A DNA stretch of 19,926 nucleotides. It comes from JBFGCA01 sp041567315. Lineage in GTDB: Bacteria; Acidobacteriota; Thermoanaerobaculia; Multivoradales; JAHEKO01. The stretch's first letter is position 1; every line of letters starts with the position of its first letter. Position numbers and translations under genes: made by a program. The notes under the pieces are model-generated. The model did not search any database and had not been told where the DNA came from. It saw only the letters and a list, made by a program, of their open reading frames with translations. The DNA lies in contig JBFGCA010000091.1 in assembly GCA_041567315.1 (NCBI GenBank), positions 1-19,926 on the forward strand, written 5' to 3'. Shown in pieces: positions 13,364-19,926 of this stretch.

Positions 13364-14668
13364 TCAGCGCGGCTCGGCGCCGGCGGCAGAGTTGTCCGCG
13401 CCCCGGCCGAAGAGGTCGAGGTACTCGCCGTAGCCCTCGGCGGTCAGCTCCTCCCTGGGGATGAAGCGCAGGGCGGCGCTGTTCATGCAGTAGCGCAGCC
13501 CGGTCGGCCGCGGGCCGTCGGGAAAGACGTGACCCAGGTGGCTGTCGCCGTGGCGGCTGCGGACCTCGGTGCGGCGCATGAACAGCGAGCGGTCCTCGTG
13601 CTCGACGATGTTCTCCGGCTCGAGCGGCCGGGTGAAGCTCGGCCAGCCGGTGCCGCTGTCGTACTTGTCGCGCGAGCTGAACAGCGGCTCGCCGCTCACC
13701 ACGTCGACGTAGATACCCTCCCGCTTGTTGTCCCAGTACTCGTTGTCGAACGGCCGCTCGGTGCCGTCGTGCTGGGTGACGCGGTACTGGAGCGGGGTCA
13801 GCTTCTGCTTGAGCTCCTCATCGCTCGGCTTGGTGTACACCTTGCTCTCCTTTGCGGGCTTCGGGGTGCTCCCGGCGGCGGGCCCGGTCGGGGCCGCCGT
13901 CGCCGGAGTCGGGGCCGGCTCCTTGCCCCAGGTGCGCTGCAGGAAGCCGACGCGGCCCGAGCCCCGGCTGTAGCGGTCGTAGTGCACCGGGTTCTTGAGG
14001 TAGAAATCCTGGTGGTAGTCCTCGGCCGGGTAGAACTCCCCGGCGGGGCGGATCTCGGTGACGATCGGGCGGTCGAAGCGGCCGCTCGCCGCCAGCTCGG
14101 TCTTCGAGGCCTCGGCCAGACGGCGCTGCTCGTCGTCGTGGACGAAGACCGCGGTGCGGTACTGCCGCCCGCGGTCGGCGAACTGGCCGCCGTCGTCGGT
14201 CGGGTCGATCTGCCGCCAGAAGACCGCCAGCAGCTCGTCGTAGCTGACCCGCGCCGGGTCGTAGGCGACCTCCACCGCCTCGACGTGCCCGGTCGCGCCG
14301 CGCGAGACGGCCTTGTATCCGGGGTCCTTCTCGCTGCCGCCGGTGTAGCCGGACACCACCGAGAGGACGCCGTCGAGCTTCTCGAACGGCGCCTCCATGC
14401 ACCAGAAGCAGCCACCCGCGAAGGTGGCGACGGCCGCGGAGCTCGGCGTGCTCCCCGCGGCGGTCGCAGTCGCCCCCTCCCCGGTCGCCTTGCCGGCGCA
14501 GGCCAGTGCCGGCAGCGCCAGAGCGGCGGCCAGCGCCAGGCCGGCGACCCCGAGGAGGCGGGAGTGGCGGACCGCCGCCGGACGGGTGCCCAGCTCGGCG
14601 GCCGGCCGGCCGGATGAGGCCCCCGGTCGACTGAATGTCAGGACTCTCGTTGTTTCGTTTCGAGTCAT
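13364..14668 (-). CDS. msrAB: Exported bifunctional methionine sulfoxide reductase MsrA-MsrB
   Basis: A 434-aa fusion that reduces both the S (MsrA) and R (MsrB) epimers of methionine sulfoxide. An N-terminal segment RLLGVAGLALAAALALPALAC (about 37-57) acts as signal or lipoprotein-like peptide, placing it outside the cytoplasm. MsrA follows with GCFWC (86-90, catalytic Cys87) and YHQDFYLKNP. A Pro/Ala/Thr-rich linker (about 249-276) joins MsrB, which has SGTGWPSF (338-345), HLGHVFPDGP and RYCMNSAALRF with catalytic Cys394. The MsrB CxxC zinc pairs are absent and the SGTGWPSF site has Thr where some MsrBs carry a resolving Cys. The ATG at 14668 is chosen because GGAGAG (14673-14678) precedes it; the in-frame TTG at 14680 overlaps that site. 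Monocistronic in appearance; likely reduced by a periplasmic thioredoxin-like partner. Confidence 0.93.
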   Translation of the reverse strand: MTRNETTRVLTFSRPGASSGRPAAELGTRPAAVRHSRLLGVAGLALAAALALPALACAGKATGEGATATAAGSTPSSAAVATFAGGCFWCMEAPFEKLDGVLSVVSGYTGGSEKDPGYKAVSRGATGHVEAVEVAYDPARVSYDELLAVFWRQIDPTDDGGQFADRGRQYRTAVFVHDDEQRRLAEASKTELAASGRFDRPIVTEIRPAGEFYPAEDYHQDFYLKNPVHYDRYSRGSGRVGFLQRTWGKEPAPTPATAAPTGPAAGSTPKPAKESKVYTKPSDEELKQKLTPLQYRVTQHDGTERPFDNEYWDNKREGIYVDVVSGEPLFSSRDKYDSGTGWPSFTRPLEPENIVEHEDRSLFMRRTEVRSRHGDSHLGHVFPDGPRPTGLRYCMNSAALRFIPREELTAEGYGEYLDLFGRGADNSAAGAEPR

Positions 14669-15043
14669 CGTTCTCTCCAAGTGCTGGCCCGGCAGATGGC
14701 AGTCCGGGTGAGTAGCCCTGCGGCCTACGCTCCGCCGTTTCTTACCGCACGGAACACTAGCAGCCGCCGAGCCGCGGGCTCCGCCCGCCGCCGGCCAGCC
14801 GTCGCCTCCTGGTTCTACATGGAATCTTCGAGATCCGCGGTGAGCCCCTTACCGGTGGCTCCAGGTGACCCTGTCCGGATCTCACCCGACGTACGGCGAG
14901 CGCGGCAGGATGGATCTGCCGCGGGCGGCCGGCGTCGCGCTTGGAGCAGCGGGCCGTCGGCTTGTTGGCCGGGAGTTGGCGAGTCGGTGGAGCCCAGTGG
15001 GGTCGGGGACACGCTGGGTCACATGCGGTAGCTTGTTCTGGCC
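14669..15043. other. Divergent intergenic region between msrAB and glcF, no gene recognised
   Basis: About 375 nt between the divergently transcribed msrAB and glcF. No frame on either strand resembles a known protein, and no RNA gene or T-run terminator is visible. It should contain both promoters. A weak TAGCTT (15029-15034) lies just before the glcF TTG, and a TAGAAC on the minus strand (14813-14818) lies far upstream of msrAB; neither has a convincing -35. Confidence 0.5.
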
Positions 15044-16564
15044 TTGGCCGAGTCGGTACCAAAGCCGGAGTCTGCTGGCATCTCGCTCGCTGCCGCGGGT
15101 GCGGGACCCGCCGGCCCCGGGCTCGCCGAACCGCCCACTTCCGGTTCCCTGTTCGGCACCGGACCGGTGCCGGCGGCGGTCGCGCGGCGCCTGGACGGCT
15201 GTATCCGCTGCGGGCTCTGCCTGCCGGCCTGCCCGACCTACGCGGTCTTCCGGACCGAGATGGACGCGCCGCGGGGCCGGCTGGCGCTGATGCGTGCCGT
15301 CTGGGAGGGACGGGCCGCCGCCGCGGGCGCGGTCGAGGAGCATCTCGACCTCTGTCTGGGGTGCCTGGCCTGCGAGACCGCCTGTCCCTCCGGGGTCGAG
15401 TACGGGGCGCTGCTCCACGCCACCCGCGAGCGGCTCGAGCCGCAGCGAGCGAGAACCGTGGCGGCGCGGCTCGCGCGATGGGTGCTGCTGCGCCACGTCC
15501 TGCCGCGCCGCCGGGTGCTGCGGGCGCTGTCGGCGGCCCTGGCGGTCAGCGAGCGGCTAGGGCTGCTGGAGCTGGCGCGGCACGCCCGCTGGCTGCCGGC
15601 CGGCCCGCGCCGGCTGGCGGCGCTGGTTCCCGACCGCCCGCGCCGGTTCCGCGTGCCGCCGGCCGCGCCGGCCAGCGCGTCCCCGGCACCGCCGCCCCCG
15701 ACAACCGCGTCGTTGGCGCCCCCGCCCTCGCCACCAGCGTCGCCGTCGGTTCGGGCACCGTCGGTCCCGGTGCCGCCCCGCGGGTTGCCGGCTCAGCAGT
15801 CGCCGTCGCCGGCACCGTCCGGCGAGCGCCGCGCCATCGTGGCCCTGTTTCGGGGCTGCGTCCAGGATGCCCTGCTGGGCGAGGTGAACGCCGCCACGGT
15901 GCGGGTGCTCGAGCGGCACGGCTTCGAGGTGCGGGTGCCGCCCGGCCAGTCCTGCTGCGGGGCGGCCGCCTATCACGCCGGGGAGACGGCGCTGGCGCGA
16001 GAGACGGCGCGGTGCAATCTCGCGGCCTTCGACTCCGGGGATCATGCCGCCGTGGTCAGCAACGCCGGCGGCTGCGGGGCGATGCTGGCCGGCTACGGGT
16101 CGCTCTTCGAGGGCGACCCGGCGGCGGGGTGCGCGCGGCGGTTCGCCGAGACGGTGCGGGACGTTTCACAGCTGCTGGCCGGCAGCCCGACGCCGGTGCC
16201 GGCCGGCCGGGTCGAGGCCCGTGCAACCTACGTCGACTCCTGTCATCTGCGCCACGCACAGGGGGTCGCGGACCCGCCCCGCGCGCTGCTGCGCCGCATC
16301 CCGGGTCTCGAGCTGGTCGAGCTCGAGCGGCCCGACGACTGTTGCGGCAGCGCCGGGCTCTACAACCTCACCCACGGCGAGACCGCCGACGCCGTCCTCG
16401 ATCGCAAGCTGGCGGACGTCCGGGCGACCGGGGCCAGCCTGGTCGTCACCACCAACCCCGGGTGCCAGCTGCAGCTCCTCGACGGGGTGCGGCGGGCCGG
16501 GCTCGAGGCCGAGGTGGTGCACCTGGTCGAGCTGCTGGAGCGGAGCCATGCGGCCGCCGGCTGA
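15044..16564 (+). CDS. glcF: Glycolate oxidase iron-sulfur subunit (GlcF-like)
   Basis: The electron-transfer subunit of a membrane-associated glycolate/D-lactate dehydrogenase: it takes electrons from the FAD subunits towards quinone. Two [4Fe-4S] ferredoxin motifs are seen, CIRCGLCLPACP (Cys53, 56, 59, 63) and CLGCLACETACP (Cys104, 107, 110, 114). Two CCG domains follow: GCVQD...SCCGAAAYHAGE and DSCHLRHAQG...DDCCGSAGLYNLTHGE. Length is 506 aa against roughly 400-450 for the family, because of a Pro/Ser/Ala-rich linker (about 204-263) between the ferredoxin and CCG halves and a long N-terminus. The start is uncertain: TTG 15044 is the first candidate after a stop at 15029; GTG 15167 would leave 8 residues before the first cluster region. 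Neither has a clear Shine-Dalgarno. It overlaps glcDE by 17 nt. Confidence 0.88.
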   Translation: MAESVPKPESAGISLAAAGAGPAGPGLAEPPTSGSLFGTGPVPAAVARRLDGCIRCGLCLPACPTYAVFRTEMDAPRGRLALMRAVWEGRAAAAGAVEEHLDLCLGCLACETACPSGVEYGALLHATRERLEPQRARTVAARLARWVLLRHVLPRRRVLRALSAALAVSERLGLLELARHARWLPAGPRRLAALVPDRPRRFRVPPAAPASASPAPPPPTTASLAPPPSPPASPSVRAPSVPVPPRGLPAQQSPSPAPSGERRAIVALFRGCVQDALLGEVNAATVRVLERHGFEVRVPPGQSCCGAAAYHAGETALARETARCNLAAFDSGDHAAVVSNAGGCGAMLAGYGSLFEGDPAAGCARRFAETVRDVSQLLAGSPTPVPAGRVEARATYVDSCHLRHAQGVADPPRALLRRIPGLELVELERPDDCCGSAGLYNLTHGETADAVLDRKLADVRATGASLVVTTNPGCQLQLLDGVRRAGLEAEVVHLVELLERSHAAAG

Positions 16565-19142
16565 GCTGCTCGGCGAGGGGCGGTGGGTGACCGACCCGGC
16601 CGAGCTGCTGACCTACGAGAGCGACGCGGCGCTGGACCGCGCCGTCCCCGACGCCGTCCTCTTTCCCGAGTCGGCCGACGAGGTGGCGCGGGTGGTCGCC
16701 TGGGCCCGGCAGGCGAAGGTGCCGCTGGTCGCCCGCGGCGCCGGGACCGGTCTCGCCGGTGGGGCGGTGGCGGCGCAGGGCGGCGTGGTGGTGGCCTTCC
16801 CGCGCATGGACCGGGTGGTGGAGCTCGACGCGGCGGGCCGCACGGCGGTGGTCGAGGCGGGGGTGGTCAACCTCGATCTCGACCGGGCGGCCCGCCGCGC
16901 CGGGCTCTGCTATCCGCCCGACCCGGCGAGCGGCCGCTCCTGTCTGGTCGGCGGCAACCTGGCGACCAACGCCGGCGGGCCGCACTGCTTCAAGTACGGG
17001 GTGACGGCCAACTACGTGCTCGGTCTCGAGGTGGTGCTGGCCGACGGCTCGGCGGTGCGGCTGGGCGGCCGCGCCCGCGACTACCCGGAGTACGACCTGG
17101 CGGGCCTGGTGGTGGGCAGCGAGGGAACCCTGGCCCTCGTCACCGGCGCGTGCCTCGGGCTGCGGCGCGCGCCGCCCGCGGTCCGCACCCTGCTGGCCTC
17201 GTTCGAGTCGCTGGAGGCGGCGGGCGAGGCGGTCTCGGCGGTGATCGCCGCCGGTCTGGTGCCGGCCGCCCTCGAGGCGCTCGACCGCGCGGCCATGCGG
17301 GTGATCGAGGCCCACCGCCCGGCCGGGCTGCCGGTCGAGGCCGGGGCCGCCCTGATCGTCGAGGTGGACGGCTACCCGGAGGGCGTCGAGGCTCAGGTCG
17401 GGGAGCTGGCCGAGCTGCTGCGGCGCTGCGGCGCGACCGCCGTGCGGGTCGCCGCCGACGAGGCGGAGCGCGAGCGCATCTGGCGCGGCCGCAAGAGCGC
17501 CGGCGGGGCGATGGCGCGGCTGGCGCCGAGCTACTACCTGACCGACATCACGGTGCGCCGCAGCCGGCTGGCGGCGGTGCTCGGCGAGGTCCGCCGGATC
17601 GCGGCGCGCCGCGGGCTCGAGACCGTCAGCTTCTTCCACGCCGGCGACGGCAACCTCCACCCGCTCATCCCGTGCGATCCGCGTGACGCCGCGCAGATGG
17701 CCCGCGTCCACCGTGCCGTCGAGGAGATCATCGAGCTGTGCGTCGCCGAGGACGGCAGCCTCAGCGGCGAGCACGGCGTGGGGATCGAGAAGCGGGCCTA
17801 CATGACGCGGATGCACGGCCCCGCCGAGCTGCGAGCCATGCGCGAGGTCAAGCAGGCCTTCGACCCCGACGCGCTGCTCAACCCGGGAAAGGTCCTGCCC
17901 GCCGAGCTCGGCGACGCGGTGCGCGCCGAACCGCGCCTGCCGGATGGGCCGGTCTTCTCGCCCGCCTCGGACGAAGTGGCGGCGGCCGGTCTGCGGGCGC
18001 TGGCCGAGAGCGGGCGGCGGGTGCGGATCGGCTCCGCCACGGCGGGCCCCGACCGGGGCGCCCAGCCCGGCACCGCCGGGGAGACCGCCGGCCCCGTGTG
18101 GCTCTCCACCGCCGCGCTCCGCGGCGTCCGGAGCTTCGCGCCCGAGGACCTCTACGTCTCGGTGGGCGCCGGCACGCCGCTCGCCGAAGTCCGGGCCGTG
18201 GTCGGCGAGCAGGGACTGCTGGCCCCGCTGCTCTCGCCGTGGTCCGGCGCCACGGTCGGCGGCGTGGTGGCGACCAACCTCAACGCCCCGCTCCGTCTGC
18301 GCTACGGGGGCGTCGCCGACCAGGTGCTGGCGGCGCGGGTGGCGATGACCGACGGCCGGCTCCTGCGGGTGGGCCGGCCGCTGGTCAAGAACGCCGCGGG
18401 CTACGCCCTGCCCCGGATCTTCGTCGGCTCGCGCGGCACCCTAGGGCTGCTGACCGAGGTGACCCTCAAGCTGTCGCCGGCGCCGCGCGCGCGCCGCACG
18501 CTGGCGGTTCCAGCGGCCGATCTGGCGGGCGCGCTGGAGCTGGCCCGTCTGGCGCTCCCCGTGGCGCTGGTCGCGAGCGCGGTCGTGGTGGCGCCGGCCG
18601 CCCTGGTTCCGGGTGGCCCCGGCGGCGGCTGGGCGCTGCTCTACACCGCCGAGGGCCTCGAGCCCGAGGTCGACGCCGAGCTGGCGCTGGTCCGTTCCGC
18701 CCTGGAGGGTGCCGGGGTGGCGGGCCTCTTCCAGGCAGAGGAGTCGGGAAGTGAGACCTGGGCGACCTTCCTCGCCGCCGGTGGCGACCGCAACCTGGTG
18801 GTCCGGGCCGGCGTGCCGTCCAGGGATCTCGAGAAGCTGCTCGATGCGGCGCCGGCTGTGGCCGCGGACCAGGTGTTGATCGACTGCGCCGCCGGCCTGG
18901 TCTACGCCGCGGGACCCGCGCTCGACCCGGACGAGGCCCGCGCCTGGCTCGACGCCTGGCGCCGCCCGGCGCTCGCTGTCGGTGGCTACGCGGTGGTGCT
19001 CGACGGGGCGCCGCCGCTCCTCGATGCCGTCGACCGCTGGGGCTACCGCCCGCCCGCACTCGCCGTCATGCAGCGCCTCGAAGCGCTCTGGGATCCGAGC
19101 AGAATCCTCCAGCCCGGCGCTTCTCCCACCGACCAGCACTGA
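16548..19142 (+). CDS. glcD-glcE: GlcD-GlcE fusion: FAD-linked glycolate/D-lactate dehydrogenase
   Basis: An 864-aa protein joining two FAD-binding (PCMH/VAO-type) subunits that are separate in E. coli. GlcD part (1-460): PP-loop VARGAGTGLAGGA (61-73), GGNLATNAGGPHCFKYGV (135-152), HAGDGNLHP (364-372, metal/substrate His), GEHGVGIEKR (407-416) and NPGKVLP (445-451). GlcE part (about 465-864): SVGAGTPLAEVRAV (538-551), GATVGGVVATNLNAPLR (567-583), YGGVADQVL (586-594) and LVKNAAGYALPRIFVGSRGTLG (612-633), with a short cap and a C-terminal MQRLEALWDPSRILQPG. The reaction is oxidation of glycolate (or D-lactate or another 2-hydroxyacid) with electrons passed to GlcF, encoded just upstream. The ATG at 16548 lies inside the glcF end with GGAG 7 nt upstream (16537-16540), implying coupled translation. 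The substrate is not determined by sequence. Confidence 0.9.
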   Translation: MRPPAELLGEGRWVTDPAELLTYESDAALDRAVPDAVLFPESADEVARVVAWARQAKVPLVARGAGTGLAGGAVAAQGGVVVAFPRMDRVVELDAAGRTAVVEAGVVNLDLDRAARRAGLCYPPDPASGRSCLVGGNLATNAGGPHCFKYGVTANYVLGLEVVLADGSAVRLGGRARDYPEYDLAGLVVGSEGTLALVTGACLGLRRAPPAVRTLLASFESLEAAGEAVSAVIAAGLVPAALEALDRAAMRVIEAHRPAGLPVEAGAALIVEVDGYPEGVEAQVGELAELLRRCGATAVRVAADEAERERIWRGRKSAGGAMARLAPSYYLTDITVRRSRLAAVLGEVRRIAARRGLETVSFFHAGDGNLHPLIPCDPRDAAQMARVHRAVEEIIELCVAEDGSLSGEHGVGIEKRAYMTRMHGPAELRAMREVKQAFDPDALLNPGKVLPAELGDAVRAEPRLPDGPVFSPASDEVAAAGLRALAESGRRVRIGSATAGPDRGAQPGTAGETAGPVWLSTAALRGVRSFAPEDLYVSVGAGTPLAEVRAVVGEQGLLAPLLSPWSGATVGGVVATNLNAPLRLRYGGVADQVLAARVAMTDGRLLRVGRPLVKNAAGYALPRIFVGSRGTLGLLTEVTLKLSPAPRARRTLAVPAADLAGALELARLALPVALVASAVVVAPAALVPGGPGGGWALLYTAEGLEPEVDAELALVRSALEGAGVAGLFQAEESGSETWATFLAAGGDRNLVVRAGVPSRDLEKLLDAAPAVAADQVLIDCAAGLVYAAGPALDPDEARAWLDAWRRPALAVGGYAVVLDGAPPLLDAVDRWGYRPPALAVMQRLEALWDPSRILQPGASPTDQH

Positions 19143-19187
19143 CCGGACATTCGTTTCCGGCCTACCCAGCCTGATCCCCGAAACCTG

Positions 19188-19926
19188 TCACCGCTTTTCT
19201 CCACTCCTCGGACGTCTTGCGGGAAGACGGCTGAGCGGTGAGAGCAGCAGCAGGTAGACCACCGACAGCACCGTCGCCAGTCCGAACAGGAAGGGGTACG
19301 AGGTGGCGTCGGTGATGGCGCCGGAGACCCAGGCGGCGGGCACCTTGCCCCACACTTCGACCGCCGCCAGCAGGGTGTAGTGCGAGGCGCCGATCCGCCT
19401 GTCGACCCGGCTCATCATGTAGGCGAACATGGCGGTGGTCAGGGCGCCGCCGAAGAGGTGCTCGACGCAGGTCACCGCCACCACCTTGCCGGCGGTCGGC
19501 TCGACCACCGACAGCCACCACTCGCCGGCTACCGGCACCGCCCGCAGGGCGGCGGTGATCCCCACCGCCCGCAGCAGCGGCACGCGGCTGGCCAGCAGCC
19601 CGCCGGCGAAGGAGCCGGCGATCGAGAACAGCATCCCCCAGGTGCCCACCCACAGCCCGATCTGCTCGCGCACGAAGCCGGCGTCGACCAGGAACGGCTT
19701 GAACATGGTGTCGGCCATGTTCTCGCCCAGCTTGTAGGTGCCGATGAAGATCAGCAGCCAGACGGTGCCGCGCTCGCTGAGCGAGCGCTTGAGCAGCGCC
19801 AGGATCTCGTCGAGCTTCGGATGGATGAGGGGCGACCCCGGCGTGTGGGGGTCGCGGTGATAGCGCTCGCGGTAGAGCACGGTGACGGCGAAGGAGAGCA
19901 GCACCAGCGCCGACATCGAGAAGAAG
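19188..19926 (-). CDS. AmpG-like MFS transporter (5' truncated by window edge)
   Basis: The C-terminal ~245 residues of a major-facilitator transporter that resembles AmpG muropeptide permeases and the related PAT1 group, inner-membrane importers of anhydro-muropeptides or similar compounds. Seen: a hydrophobic segment at the edge (SALVLLSFAVTVLY), a charged loop with HPKLDEILALLKRSL, then YKLGENMADTMFKPFLVDAGFVREQIGLW, which matches the AmpG pattern (D.M..PFL.D.GF...IG), and later VEHLFGGALTTAMFAYMMSRVDRRIGASHYTLL, equal to the family's E...GG.GTA.F.A......R...A.QYALL. The frame is open to position 19926, so the N-terminal half is outside. It is convergent with glcDE, 45 nt apart. Substrate could be something other than muropeptides. 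Confidence 0.85.
   Translation of the reverse strand, partial: FFSMSALVLLSFAVTVLYRERYHRDPHTPGSPLIHPKLDEILALLKRSLSERGTVWLLIFIGTYKLGENMADTMFKPFLVDAGFVREQIGLWVGTWGMLFSIAGSFAGGLLASRVPLLRAVGITAALRAVPVAGEWWLSVVEPTAGKVVAVTCVEHLFGGALTTAMFAYMMSRVDRRIGASHYTLLAAVEVWGKVPAAWVSGAITDATSYPFLFGLATVLSVVYLLLLSPLSRLPARRPRSGEKR

Noticed and set aside
16446..17816. 456-codon minus-strand frame opposite glcDE
   Set aside because: Arg/His/Ala-rich shadow with no motif; the plus strand holds the FAD-binding domain signatures.
19150..19187. Possible bidirectional terminator between glcDE and the AmpG-like gene (TTTCCGG/CCCGAAA)
   Set aside because: The stem has a central mismatch, a long loop and no adjoining T-run, so it is too weak to call.
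1..19926. CRISPR array, insertion sequence, integrase or rRNA/tRNA genes
   Set aside because: No regularly spaced repeats, transposase or recombinase motifs, or RNA gene signatures were seen on either strand.

Overview
The window is a GC-rich bacterial chromosomal segment. Codon use is strongly third-position G/C and most intergenic gaps are short. The mix of proteins (an Lhr-type helicase, a secreted MsrA-MsrB fusion, a glycolate-oxidase-like pair, a SCP-x-type thiolase with a Zn-ribbon/OB-fold partner, secreted beta-helix proteins) fits a free-living GC-rich Gram-negative such as an Acidobacteriota (Thermoanaerobaculia-like) or Myxococcota member. That placement is inference; no rRNA or other marker gene is present.

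Layout. (1) 2-4693, +: a very large Lhr-family helicase, cut by the left edge. (2) 4694-6410: a visibly less GC-rich, partly decayed stretch with a perfect 18-bp palindrome, a tiny membrane/CPxCG ORF, a GrpB-family remnant with an internal deletion, a six-TM membrane protein, and a truncated membrane protein that resembles the start of a CPBP-type protease. (3) 6442-6851: an intact hicBA toxin-antitoxin pair. (4) 6898-7884: a GNAT acetyltransferase and a four-TM protein whose 3' end overlaps, antisense, the end of the next gene. (5) 10082-7829, -: a two-gene operon of a SCP-x-like thiolase that lacks the nucleophilic cysteine and a Zn-ribbon/OB-fold (DUF35) protein fused to a C-terminal SCP2 domain. 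(6) 10332-11609, +: a secreted right-handed beta-helix protein, preceded by a perfect 10-bp inverted repeat around a -10-like box. (7) 11610-13363: an epimerase N-terminal fragment, a secreted protein with NPP1/Vps62-like features, and the C-terminal half of a RelE/ParE toxin. (8) 14668-13364, -: an exported MsrA-MsrB fusion. (9) 15044-19142, +: glcF and a GlcD-GlcE fusion, overlapping by 17 nt. (10) 19926-19188, -: an AmpG-like MFS transporter cut by the right edge.

Working together: the GlcF/GlcDE pair should form a membrane-associated 2-hydroxyacid (glycolate or D-lactate) dehydrogenase. The thiolase-like/DUF35-SCP2 pair should form a CoA-ester C-C lyase or ligase complex acting on a lipid-like substrate, and is the best candidate here for undescribed chemistry. 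MsrAB repairs oxidised methionine outside the cytoplasm. Four gene remnants (grpB, CPBP-like, epimerase, relE/parE) plus hicBA show that the gaps between core genes are sites of gain and loss.
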